From: CAVPJC01 sp963705155
GTDB lineage: Bacteria > Chloroflexota > Anaerolineae > Anaerolineales > UBA4823
Assembly (NCBI GenBank): GCA_963705155.1
Contig: CAVPJC010000022.1
Location: forward strand, 186,001 to 250,000
Direction of reading: 5' to 3'
DNA length: 64,000 nucleotides
The position numbers were made by a program, and so were the translations under genes. Positions within the stretch are counted from its first letter, which is position 1, and each line of letters begins with the position of its first letter. The notes beneath the pieces were generated by a model. It made no database searches. It saw only the letters and a program-made list of their open reading frames with translations, and was not told the origin of the DNA. This document shows positions 48,800 to 58,354 of the stretch, piece by piece.

Positions 48800-50891
48800 A
48801 TGAAAACAACTGGTTTTCCAAAATGGTATCACCCGCTTAATTCTGACCCTGATGATGCTGATCCCTATGCTTGCATGTAATCCGGTTGATAGGGTTCTTA
48901 ATAATAACGATACAGGCCCTATTCCCCTTACCCTAAAAGAACTTTCTTCTCAAGAAGTTTCCCCTTCCAATTCCGACCAAACGCTTTCCTATCAAGACAA
49001 ACTGAATATCATTCTTCCTGGGGGGATCCTCCCAAGCAGCCAGACCCTCATAATTTCAGAACCAACAAAAAAACTACCTGCCCCGTCAAAACTGCGAACT
49101 CTTCTGGGAGAATATGATATATCTTTAGGCGATCAACATCAATTTGACCAGAACCTTTTGATCGAATTTAGCTACGATCCAAAAAAATTGGATTCAATGA
49201 TCCCTGCATCCGAACAACTCACCGCTGGTTTTTGGGATAATGACAATCAGGTCTGGGTGCAGGTCCCCTCCACGGTGGATGAAACAAGGAACATTATCTC
49301 AATTTCCACCGATCACCTTTCCATGTATGGTTTCTTTTCATGGGCTGCAGGATACTCCGCCAGCAGTTCGGAGCATTTCCTGGCGATCTACAATGAAAAA
49401 GCGATCTCTTCAGGTCAGGCAGGTGCTTATACTGCAGTTTCTCCGCATGTTCGCACTGGGATCCCCCCATTTATTTCAGATACTTTGGAATTCCTGGAAT
49501 CTGCCTACCTGGTGTACTCAGACGCAGGGTACGATCTACCCGCTGGTCAAATTGATGTCGAAATAGCTGATTTTGAAGCATCTGAACTTAGATCGCTGAT
49601 CGGTAACATCCGCATTTCAACCATCAATTTTGCTGATCCCAACATTCTTCGCCAGGATACTGCTCATGAGCTATTTCACGCTGTCCAGCGCAAAACTCTT
49701 GGGATCGTAAATTACTTGTCCCGCCACTGGTGGATGGAAGCCACTGCGGATTATGCTGCAGACCATATTGCCTGGGCATCCCAGGGAGGAACTGGAGAAA
49801 TGGGGAGCGACCTCAAGCCAAAATATCTTGAGATCACCCTAACTTCGACTTCCGAGATAGGAAACCATGCCTATGCAACGTCTCACTTTATTAACTGGTT
49901 GGTCGAAACCAAAAATGTCATGTCATTCAAAGACTTGTGGAAACTGACGGTGGCCGGTGGCAATGATGTGTTGAAGACCTTAATTGATTCGATCCAAACT
50001 CCAGTTCCCTTCGGTGTTCTCTATACTGAATATGCGCGTTTTTTTATATTTGATCCAGCCAGCCCGGATGGAAAGACGACCAATATTTCAAAGGATATTG
50101 CCAATCTCTCCAGTGAATTTCCAGAGGCTGCACTACCTCTGCGTCAGACCTTTGAAGTGGGTTATTACACGGCCAAACTCTGGGCGGTAAAAAATACATT
50201 CGAAAGAGATGTCTTCATCGAGCGCTTGGATGGTGGTTTCGGGATGGTGAGCTATGTCGTTTTCGATGGAGATACCCGTTTCGATATCATGCAAGAAGAC
50301 TTCGGCACACTTCGCTCCGGAAAACCCGCCTCGGTCCATTTATATGAAGATGATTACCTTTTCATCTTAATGGATAATACGATCGATCCTGCTGCCCAAA
50401 CATTTGACATACAGATCAGCGAGACCGAGATCCCTTATGGCATGTTCAACATGAGGCTGGTTTTTGAGGGTTGCGATGATAAATATAATGGTGGTTATAA
50501 TTCCTACTCCCGCCTCAACAGCCAGATCCCGGTGGATATTGGCGAAAAGGCGGTCACGATAGACTATGATAAGACCACCGGTGACAAGCATTTGGTCGCT
50601 GATGGATCAGGAAAGGTTGACGATAAAGGGATATTGACCCTTAATTTCACCATGACCTTCACCAGGCAATTATCCTGCAACGGAATACCCTGCGAAGGGA
50701 CCGAATCCGGGTTTGGCACATTTACGGGTTTCTGGAATTCAAATTTGGGAATGTGGGAAGGAAAAGCCACAGGTTCGGTGGATGTGGAATATCCGAATAC
50801 ATTGGGGAATTCCGGCAATAACAGCATTTCCTGTTCCGCTTCAATTATAAAATCCAAGATCACCCAGGGATTTAATGACCCGGACCTTTAG
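48800..50891 (+). CDS. Putative zinc metallopeptidase lipoprotein (frameshifted start)
   Basis: About 696 residues. GGAG precedes ATG 48800; MKTTGFPKWYH joins RLILTLMMLIPMLAC if one C near 48832 is dropped, giving a lipoprotein signal. Around residue 289 is HELFH, followed by WWMEATADYAA with a likely third metal-ligand Glu, a gluzincin-like arrangement. Before it, a beta-rich domain; after it, a C-terminal beta region with paired cysteines (GCDDK, CNGIPCEG). Less GC-rich than the flanks, consistent with transfer. Substrate unknown. Confidence 0.65.
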
Positions 50892-50992
50892 CCCTTATCC
50901 ACCACCGCGGACTGAGTCGGATATACGGATATAAATTCCGGCCGGTGATGGCGGGTCCGCGGTAAACACTTTTTCGAGTAAAGAATAAAAAA

Positions 50993-51023
50993 GGCGTTCT
51001 CCCAGCCAGGAGAATGCTTTTTT
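50993..51023 (+). terminator. Terminator after metallopeptidase gene
   Basis: GCGTTCTCC / GGAGAATGC stem with a six-base loop followed by TTTTTT. Confidence 0.65.
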
Positions 51024-51045
51024 GATTTGTCCGAAGAAGTGCCTG

Positions 51046-51222
51046 TCAATCCAGCGGGCTGTGTACCGCCTTTAGCCCGTGGTTGAGCACGTGGGTATAA
51101 ATCATCGTCGTTTTGACATCTTTGTGCCCAAGCAATTCCTGCACAGTGCGGATATCAAAGCCCGCTTCCAATAAATGGGTCGCGAAACAGTGACGGAAGG
51201 TGTGCGGGCTGACAGCTGCGAA
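51046..51222 (-). pseudogene. Tyrosine recombinase C-terminal fragment (IntI/Xer-like)
   Basis: Only the last 55 or so residues: SPHTFRHCFATHLLEAG, VQELLGHKDVKTTMIYTHV and the end HSPLD. The catalytic H-x-x-R, the later His and the nucleophile Tyr are visible. The SPLD end and THVL pattern resemble integron-type and related phage integrases. The upstream part has been replaced by URO-D-derived DNA, so it is inactive. Confidence 0.8.
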
Positions 51223-51224
51223 GT

Positions 51225-51310
51225 GCCCCTGGATGCAAAACCGGAAAATGTGGCTGCGCTGATTCAATCCGCTCGGAAACCGGCACGCTTTGCCAAAAAT
51301 GAACGATAAT
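51225..51310 (+). pseudogene. URO-D gene 3' remnant
   Basis: About 65 bases nearly identical to 48240-48305, encoding CEVPLDAKPENVAALIQSAR, joined directly to the integrase fragment. It shows that the intact merB copy was once preceded by the same URO-D gene as copy 1. Confidence 0.8.
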
Positions 51311-51393
51311 TGAGAAGGAGTTTTTTCGGTCACGCCGCTGCTGACCCCACTGGTTGGGGCATGCGCCCCAGCTAATTAAGGAGAACAAACACC

Positions 51394-52081
51394 ATGAACA
51401 ATAACCCGGCAACGACGACTTTCGACCAGGGACTCCGCCGCTACGTCTATGACCAGGCGATGAAGACCGGCGTGGCGCCCACCGTCGCGGAGACAGCCGC
51501 AGCCCTCTCGACGACGCCGGCGCAGGTGCAGGCCTCCTTCCAGCGCCTGGCCGAGGCGCATATGCTCGTCTTGCAGCGGGACACGGGCGAAATTCTGATG
51601 GCAAACCCATTTTCCGCGGTGCCCACCCCCTTTCTCGCACAGGTGGACGGGCGAACCTATTACGGCAACTGCATCTGGGATGTGCTCGGAATCCCCGCCA
51701 TGCTCAGGCGTGACGCTGTCATCCAGGCTTCGTGCGGCGATTGCGGAACTTCGATGACCCTGCGGATTGCCAACGGGTCGCTGGAGCCGGCGGTTGGGAT
51801 TGCCCATTTTGCCGTTCCGGCGGCTCAATGGTGGGCGGACATTGTTTTTACCTGAAAGACGATGCTCATCTTCCGGTCGGAAGAACACCTTGAGAAGTGG
51901 TTGGTGGACTGGCACATGCCCCGCGGGGGCAGTTCTTTCGCTGGAGCAGTGCTGGCGGCTGGCGCAGGCATTTTATGAACCCGACCGGCGGGAGCCGGAC
52001 TGGCGCAGAAAAACTGTGGATGAGATCGAAGCGCTGTTTGCCGAGTTGGGGTTCACTGCGCCGTTTTGGCGTTTGCGCTGA
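51394..52081 (+). CDS. MerB-like protein, candidate selenoprotein (TGA = Sec154)
   Basis: About 228 residues if the in-frame TGA at 51853-51855 is read as selenocysteine and one G is dropped in the G-run near 51935. AAGGAG precedes ATG 51394. Residues 25-65 look like the winged-helix N-domain of organomercurial lyase; C93 and D96 (in CIWD) match MerB Cys96 and Asp99. The TGA is codon 154, so C93 to Sec154 is 61 residues against 63 from Cys96 to Cys159 in MerB. After it KTMLIFRSEEHLEKW aligns with the MerB stretch after Cys159, with W at the same +15 spacing. HFAVPAAQWW precedes it. A MerB relative acting on organomercury or another C-metal or thiol substrate is inferred; the reaction is not proven. 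Confidence 0.75.
51853..51894 (+). promoter_or_regulatory. Candidate bacterial SECIS element
   Basis: After TGA 51853-51855, TCTTCC (51869-51874) pairs perfectly with GGAAGA (51879-51884) around the loop GGTC. CTCA (51865-51868) can pair with TGAG (51891-51894) beyond a one-sided bulge. There are 19 bases between TGA and the loop; E. coli fdhF has 18, with GGUC in its loop too. Confidence 0.7.
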
Positions 52082-52152
52082 GCCGGTTCCTGGAAACAGC
52101 GGTTCGAAATGGTGGTCGGCCAACCACCGCTGGAAGATGACGCGGCTGCGTC

Positions 52153-52229
52153 ACTCAAAAACCAGCGCGATCTGGCAGGGATGCGCGATGATCGGGGAAA
52201 GGATTTCCGCGGTCATGGCTCTGCCGCTG
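52153..52229 (+). repeat. Upstream repeat R1, copy 3
   Basis: Near-copy of 48359-48430, here located after the end of the merB-like gene rather than before it, implying that another unit once followed. Confidence 0.65.
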
Positions 52230-52292
52230 AGACATATGTTGGATATTGTTACGTCATGGGATCAAAATAACATCATGAAAGGAATTGACACA

Positions 52293-52972
52293 ATGCCCCA
52301 CGAAGGCTTCACCGTTCAGGATCGCGCTTTGGGAAGGTCCGCAGCTTGGACAGCATTTATCGTGTATGAGGCATACGCTGTCGCTTCCGGGCTCGGATTT
52401 CTTTCCCTCAAGTCTCCGTCGGATCCAATTGGTGAACCTTACCTCTCGATCATGGCCCTGTTAATCGTGCTCATGGCCCCTTTTCTCATCGTTACCATGG
52501 TTGCTGTTCGTGCGTATGCACCTCCTGAACTCAAGTCTCTTGCATACGCGGCCCTGGCCTTCATGATCCTTCTCGCCGGCATCACCTCGAGTGTGAACTT
52601 CGCGCTCCTAATTGTGAAGTCGACCAGGCCGACACAACCGCAACGCCATGGAGTTTGCTGTTCCTTCCTTACAGATGGCCAGCAGTGGCTTATGCATTGG
52701 ATATCTTCGCCTGGGATTGGTTCTTTGCGCTCTCCATGCTTTTTGCGGCCCCTCTATTTCGACAAGGAGGATTGGAGAAGGCAGTGCGCCTTCTTATGAT
52801 CGTTAGCGCCGTTCTCTGTCTTTTATCATTGCTCTGGCTTCTGATTTCACCCGTCCAGTCTATTGTCATTGGAATCCTCGGCTGGGGAGTAGCAGGTCCT
52901 ATCGTGTTCCTTTTACTCGCCAAGATCTTCGGACGTGCCCAGCCTCAAGGCAATAGGATTTCGGCGGGCTAA
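52293..52972 (+). CDS. Membrane protein, unknown (frameshifted)
   Basis: About 226 residues with six or so hydrophobic helices. ATG 52293 is preferred because AAGGA lies about nine bases upstream. The frame changes near 52645 (one base missing), joining the first half, including AWTAFIVYEAYAVASGLGF, to WSLLFLPYRWPAVAYALDIFAWDW. No family recognised; no signal of a transporter motif. Confidence 0.6.
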
Positions 52973-53035
52973 CAAAGCGTTCTCAAAAACTCGACTCTCC
53001 GGAACGCTGACTGGAGCCAGTTACCGTTTGCAACC
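52971..53035 (+). other. Possible attC-like recombination site
   Basis: GGCTAAC, then AAAGCGTTC, a spacer, GGAACGC and a later GTTACCG resemble the outer R and inner L boxes of integron attC sites, but the final box is imperfect and its spacing unusual. Weak on its own; noted because an IntI-like fragment lies 2 kb upstream. Confidence 0.25.
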
Positions 53036-53119
53036 AAACCCGTCACAGAAGTGGCGCAATATTGCCGAAGATTACTGGCGCGCTGTGGGTGAATATGGGT
53101 GGTACATTTACGATTGATA

Positions 53120-53320
53120 TTGACAACTGGCGCAGGCATTTTATGAACCCGACCGGCGGGAGCCGGAGTGGCGAAGAAAAACCGTGGATGAGATCGAAGC
53201 GCTGTTTGCCGAGTTGGGGTTCACTGCGCCGTTCTGGCGTTTGCGCTGAGCCGGTTTCTGGAAACAGCGGTTCGAAATGGTTGTTGACCAACCATCGCTA
53301 GAACATGACACGGCTGGCGT
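53120..53320 (+). pseudogene. Third merB-like copy, 3' fragment
   Basis: About 200 bases over 90 percent identical by eye to 51952-52150, encoding QAFYEPDRREPEWRRKTVD and ending in the same FWRLR stop. It lacks the catalytic part, the TGA and the SECIS. Confidence 0.85.
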
Positions 53321-53473
53321 AGCTTCGCTCACCACCCTTGACCGTGAGCCTGAGCGAACGGAGGCCGCTTTAACAAACTGCTGCGGATTGGGACAACTAT
53401 AAGGCTAGGTCGGTACAGCGACCTAAGTACATTGTTTTAATCATTAATATCCGATGTAATATTAAAACGCAGA

Positions 53474-53770
53474 ATGACATTTATAATCAAAATGGGGTTG
53501 TTAATTAGAAAAGCCCGTGAAGAAAGAGATCTCAGCTAGGTTGAGTTAGCAAAAGAAATAAATCGCCGTGCTGCTACATTTTCAGATATCGAGAATGGAG
53601 AATCAGAAATCGGGGTGTTATCTCTTGTACAACTCGCTATTGTTTTGCGGAAACCGATATCCTATTTTTCCCCGAATTGCTCCTTAATGACATCGTTAGT
53701 GATGTCAAAACACCTTTCCAAGCACGAGATTCTTGAAATTGCTACGGATATTGAACACGAAGGGACTTAA
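53474..53770 (+). pseudogene. XRE-family HTH regulator, nonsense and frameshift
   Basis: Reads GLLIRKAREERDLS, then TAG at 53537-53539 where Gln is expected, then VELAKEINRRAATFSDIENG and SLVQLAIVLRKPISYF, a clear helix-turn-helix XRE pattern. A second defect (one T missing near 53668) precedes FPELLLNDIVSD. The substitution-type stop argues for real decay rather than homopolymer error. Confidence 0.7.
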
Positions 53771-53892
53771 AACTAACGCTTCGAATTATTAAAACTGCTA
53801 AGTAGATTATTTTATAGCACGGATTTAAGACCGTACATGAATCAAAAGACGATAAAAATGCTCATGACAAGATATCAATTGGGGATGAGTGT

Positions 53893-54084
53893 ATGCAACT
53901 AAATGATTATATCGACGCTTCTATAATTATTCTGTCTTCTATCTCTCTGATAGTTACAGTTGTTGGTTGGACCATCACATACAAACGGCAGAAAGAAATT
54001 TTGGAAAGGCAAATAGCAGGTGAAATTGCGAAAGAAAAAATTTCATTAGGCCTACCTGACACTTTGCTACCAGATGAAAGATGA
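53893..54084 (+). CDS. Small single-helix membrane protein
   Basis: 63 residues: one N-terminal transmembrane helix (IIILSSISLIVTVVGWTI), then a lysine/glutamate-rich cytoplasmic tail. AT-rich, with no clear ribosome site. It lies between the XRE remnant and an IS element; function unknown. Confidence 0.45.
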   Translation: MQLNDYIDASIIILSSISLIVTVVGWTITYKRQKEILERQIAGEIAKEKISLGLPDTLLPDER

Positions 54085-54159
54085 TAAGGGAACAGATAGT
54101 GACAAGCCATTGATGAAACTCCTTTCGATGAAACGCAAGCCAATTTGAAAGATCGAGAG

Positions 54160-55149
54160 TCAGCGGCGGTCTTTTCGATCAACCAGATGGCGCAATCCAT
54201 CACGAATGGTACTTCCGCCGACGGAAATCAGCCAAACATAGAGCAGAGCTACCGCTAAAGTCAGCCGAGACAAGCGTAGAAAATGACGCAGCATCGTACT
54301 TTCCAGGTCAAAGCCATGTTTTTTAAAATCACCAAACATCTCTTCGATCCACATCCTGCGAGCGTAAAATTTCAAGGCCATTTCCAAATCGGGCAAATTG
54401 GTTGCCAGACACCAGGGCTGATCTTCACCGGTTTTCCAAAAAACCAGCAAGCTGGTGGGGTAAATTGCATCTTTGTGGTAAGATAAGCCAGGTCCCAACC
54501 AGATACTGTCACCCGCTTTTGAAACAAAACTGTCCAAAGTTTTCCACTCATTCAAGCGATTGAGCCAGACACAAGTATCGGACTTTTGACGCAAAACATA
54601 AAACCAATGCCAACGATCCAGTTCTTTCAACACTTCCGCCGCGCCAAATTCGCATCGCCCACCAAAAAGACCGCTGCATCGTTGGGCAGCAGCTTACTAA
54701 CATAGGCCAAGAGAGCCAATTGTTTGCCAGCTCCGCTATGTCCACGGCTTGTTTGACCCAGGTCCAGGCAATCGGAATAGCTCGTTTGCGATAAGCCAGG
54801 GCAACCATCAACAATTGATGTCCGCAGCCAATCCGTGTTCCATCCACAATCAAATGAATTTCGCCTATACATCGATATTGCGCTTCCAGCCAGTGACGTG
54901 CAATCGGCTCATACCAGGTTCGTACTCGAATGGCAGGATTATCCAACAAGCCTGCTCAATCTCCTGGTAATACTCGGCAACTTCGCAGTCCCCCGGTACT
55001 TTACAGGCAATTTTGCTGATACACACCGAGCGGCTCAGATAGATCCCGACCAGCAACCAGACAAACGCACGTATTTGGGTAATTCTTTGTCCTGGACGCA
55101 ATTCCATAATTCGCTTTTTCCAGGTATCATAGAGTTGGTTGATCGGCAT
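54160..55149 (-). mobile_element. IS4-type transposase (two frameshifts)
   Basis: About 330 residues over three frames (start ATG 55149). The N-part has MPINQLYDTWKKR, the middle has the first DDE Asp in IHLIVDGTRIG, and the C-part shows Y-x2-R-x3-E-x6-K in YARRMWIEEMFGDFKK, the diagnostic IS4 signature with the catalytic Glu. Terminal inverted repeats could not be defined by eye; likely limits are about 54.1 and 55.25 kb. Confidence 0.8.
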
Positions 55150-55300
55150 TGGGTTACTCCGTTTCGTAAAATGTTTCGGCAAAAACGATTTTACTGGAGA
55201 GCCCGTGCCGGTCAACTATTCCATTTCTAAACTGTCAGGTGGCTAGAAAAATTTCACTTTCTGTAACCCTCACGTTAAATCAATTGGAAAAAATTAGGAT

Positions 55301-55709
55301 ATGGATAAAAAAGGCTTTGAAATATCACGATTTTCAAAGAATATTAAGAGCTCTGAAGATAAAGAGAAAGTTATTAAGCTGGATGAGGAATGGAGTACTG
55401 AGTACACCTCTGAAATTCAGCATTTAGCTTATCAATTGGATAAACGATCAAAAACAACTTATTTGCGTGATCGGGAAGATTACTTAGAAGTCTTTGTTTC
55501 TTAGCACTTTTGCATATGGAGTATCAAAAGAGGTTAAAGACAAGGCATTGGGTGAGAAATTAGATGAAGATTATGAGTGGAAATTAGAAAGCGGTTATTA
55601 TGCATTTGATAAGATTGATATTCTAACTCGGGAGGCTTTAGATCAGCCTATCCCAAAATATACATGTATTAACTCTCAATTTATTAGCACATATTCTATG
55701 TGTGACTAG
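55301..55709 (+). CDS. Hypothetical acidic protein (frameshifted)
   Basis: About 135 residues from two frames meeting near 55493: FEISRFSKNIKSSEDKEKVIKLDEEW and, in the next frame, FAYGVSKEVKDKALGEKLDEDYEW, ending at TAG 55707. Soluble and strongly charged. Low GC and no recognised domain. It may extend upstream of the IS junction. Confidence 0.45.
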
Positions 55710-55815
55710 GGATTTTTATCTTTTCTGCTAGAATAACAAGCTAACTGGGAAATTTCGAAATTTTATCCTAATGGGGTGGAAACACACGTCCATTTGGTAT
55801 ATAAGGAATCATTAT

Positions 55816-56338
55816 ATGCAAGAGAATAAAAGAGTTCCTCGCAAGGATGAAGTAAGAGATCAAAGCAATCCAATAGATCAAGCTGAATTGCTAAGTGAAA
55901 AGTTTTTATTGGCAGAATTTGATGAAATGGGAGAGTTTTGGAGACATACTAGACTAAAGGATCAATTCTGCGATAAATTTTTACTTTACAATTCTAGCTA
56001 TAGTATTACCTACCTTAAATTCCTTGTTATACGAAAACATTTCGGATTTTAAAGATTATTTATATTGTGTCTCTGGGCTTTGTTGCTGGTTTACTGGTCG
56101 TTGATGAGGGTTATTTCCTCATTTCGAAGAATTACATCAGCTGACGGCCACAAAGCAAAATATATCATGCAAATGAATTTGGTAAGACAGTATTTTGCTG
56201 ACCGAGAGCCAAAAATTACTAGATTTCTCTTTTTTGCCAAGAGCCCATCCATTAGATTTTTCTGAACATCATGTAATAGAATCGATTAAGACCCTATTTC
56301 CACAAGCAAATCGCTCTTACTATATCAGTGGTAAATAG
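55816..56338 (+). pseudogene. Degraded hypothetical membrane protein
   Basis: Starts MQENKRVPRKDEVRDQSNP, then an amphipathic region, a transmembrane-like stretch IYIVSLGFVAGLLVV in another frame near 56065, and ends HHVIESIKTLFPQANRSYY before TAG 56336. At least three frame changes are needed. AT-rich; no family. Confidence 0.4.
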
Positions 56339-56564
56339 TTTTAATCTCATCGCCGGTATCGTTATCGGGTTCCTTTGGGTTACTAATCTATTTGTTTCAC
56401 AAGGCATAATTTTTATTGTTGCTATTGGATTTTTAGTCTTAATAATAAGTTTCTTTTCTTTCACACGTTGGTATTATCGGTATATTAATCGCTTAGCTAC
56501 GCCATTTGAAATAAATACCAATGCTTCTCAGAAAGTACGAATAAATCATAGTCCAAAGGGATAA
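56328..56564 (+). CDS. Small two-helix membrane protein
   Basis: 78 residues with two hydrophobic segments (LIAGIVIGFLWVTNLF and IIFIVAIGFLVLIISFF) and a basic tail. Start is GTG 56328, overlapping the end of the preceding degraded frame. Function unknown. Confidence 0.4.
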   Translation: MVNSFNLIAGIVIGFLWVTNLFVSQGIIFIVAIGFLVLIISFFSFTRWYYRYINRLATPFEINTNASQKVRINHSPKG

Positions 56565-56739
56565 GAACCTATGTGCGTTTGGTTATGACAACCCCTATTG
56601 TGGCAAGCGAATTGATTGAATTTATATAGTAAGCCGAATTGACTGGTTATACGGAATATTTGCAGTATATCCAATCGTTTGGCGGTCTCTTTGAACCACA
56701 TTTTCTCTTGATATAAGGGTCGCTACAACAAGAAGCCAT

Positions 56740-58005
56740 ATGAGCCAGCCACAAGAAGCTATAGAATTTCAAAAACCAAGTCAAAACAAAAACTACGTTC
56801 AACGATTTCTAATTCCTATCAGGGAGTGTCATTGCGATTTTGTTCTGGGGATATGTATTCATGAAGTTGTTCATTTTTGATATTGATATTTTCTTGGTCG
56901 AAAAATTTTCCCGAACTACTCATGGCTACTATACTACAAGTTTTTTATTCTATTAGGAATACTAGCAATCATTTTGTTAGTGACCAAAAACAAGCAAATA
57001 CTATTGTGGTCATTGTTCATCTTTTTCTATCCAGTTATTTTTATTTTTTGGAAAATTCCTGTATTGATATTTAGAAGGAAAAGTTGGAATCTCATATTCG
57101 CCCTTATTCATTCTATCGTCTCTTTTTTCATGTCATTTAAATTTACCTTCGTTACCACAGCTCTTTTTCTGATTTCAATGGTTGTAATTTTGGCAACTTC
57201 CAACCGAATCCTCCTATGGCTCTCTCTAACAATCTTGTTAGCAATTCTTATTTGGGCTTACATACAGAAACTCATCTCGGTTTTTAAGCCTTCAGGTGTG
57301 TACAAAATTTACAGCAAAATATTTATCGGTTTAGGAGAATTTGTGAAGTTTAAACCTATATCTAATACGCCTGAATTTAATACTGAATGAAGATGAACTA
57401 AAATTAACTCTTGAGAAAATGGATGAAAAACAATTGCAGAAATGGACTACTGGTGTACAGTGGTTAGCATTGTTTAACAGAGTTTGTCTGTTTGTCGCAA
57501 AGAAGATTAAGTCTTACCAAGATAGTCAATTCAACATCGTCTCATCCGTCTTTGGGATACTATTATTAGTTTTGTATACAGTCTTCTCATTTTCATTACT
57601 GAACTTAGGACTCTTTAAAATCAACCCTAATTATTTCTCATTCCTTGCTGAGCCAACATTTTTCAATTTCATATACTACAGCTTCAACAATTTCCTATTT
57701 AATTCCATTCAAGAGATCGTAGCCAAAGCTCCCGTTGCACAAGTTATATCTATGATCGAATCCGTTTTTGCTCTGTTCCTTATCGCAATTCTGTGTCCCT
57801 AATACTATCTTTTAGAAGTCAACGAGAGGCGGATGAATTAAACAACTTAATTGCGTTTCTGAAGGATGAGGGAACAAAAGCCGAGGAATATTTAAAGGAT
57901 AAGTACAGATTGAATACTGTTGAAGAAGCAATGCAGGCTTTGCAGAAAATAAATGCTTTCTTTGCAGACTGGTTATACAAGATTACTAATACGATAAACA
58001 GCTAA
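56740..58005 (+). CDS. Hypothetical multi-helix membrane protein, several frameshifts
   Basis: About 420 residues if at least four or five indels are allowed: MSQPQEAIEFQKPSQN, GSVIAILFWGYVFMKLFIF, FFILLGILAIILLVTKNKQ, a second membrane block, KMDEKQLQKWTTGVQWLALF and a soluble end EADELNNLIAFLKDEGTKAE. Six or more transmembrane helices. Strongly AT-rich compared with the rest. No family recognised; probably acquired. Confidence 0.45.
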
Positions 58006-58287
58006 TGTGCGTCAAGAAATTATTAATTATGCTCCGAAATATAAAACCCGCCTAACACACGTGCACTTTCGGGATTTAGCCTCCAACGGCAAATTCGGCA
58101 TCTGATGGTTTTCTCTGCCAAATCCCGCCCTTGCTGGTAATGCCAGCCGTTGAACATTCAACCGCTAGGATAATAGTTCGCCGCATAAAGTCGCAAAAAT
58201 GTATACCAATAGGAATAAAGCCTGTTGCTATTTGGTTGTGAGCCCTAAGAAAACTTATTGAATTTGTATTCAAATAGGAATTGAACC

Positions 58288-58329
58288 TTAAACTGCTAGT
58301 TTCCAGGCTCGAATTCTGAGCGAGGGTTC
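58288..58329 (+). other. Degenerate tRNA-Asn 3' half, possible attachment site
   Basis: Matches the anticodon-loop to acceptor part of the tRNA at 46123-46164 at roughly three quarters of positions, including GCTAG, TTCCAGG and TCGA. It cannot fold as a tRNA. Same orientation as the intact gene, so it could be the far end of an island integrated at tRNA-Asn. Confidence 0.5.
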
Positions 58330-58354
58330 AATCAGCGCAAGAAGCGAGAGCTGT

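Noticed and set aside
58288..58329. A second functional tRNA-Asn
   Set aside because: No 5' half and a broken T-stem; only a degenerate remnant.
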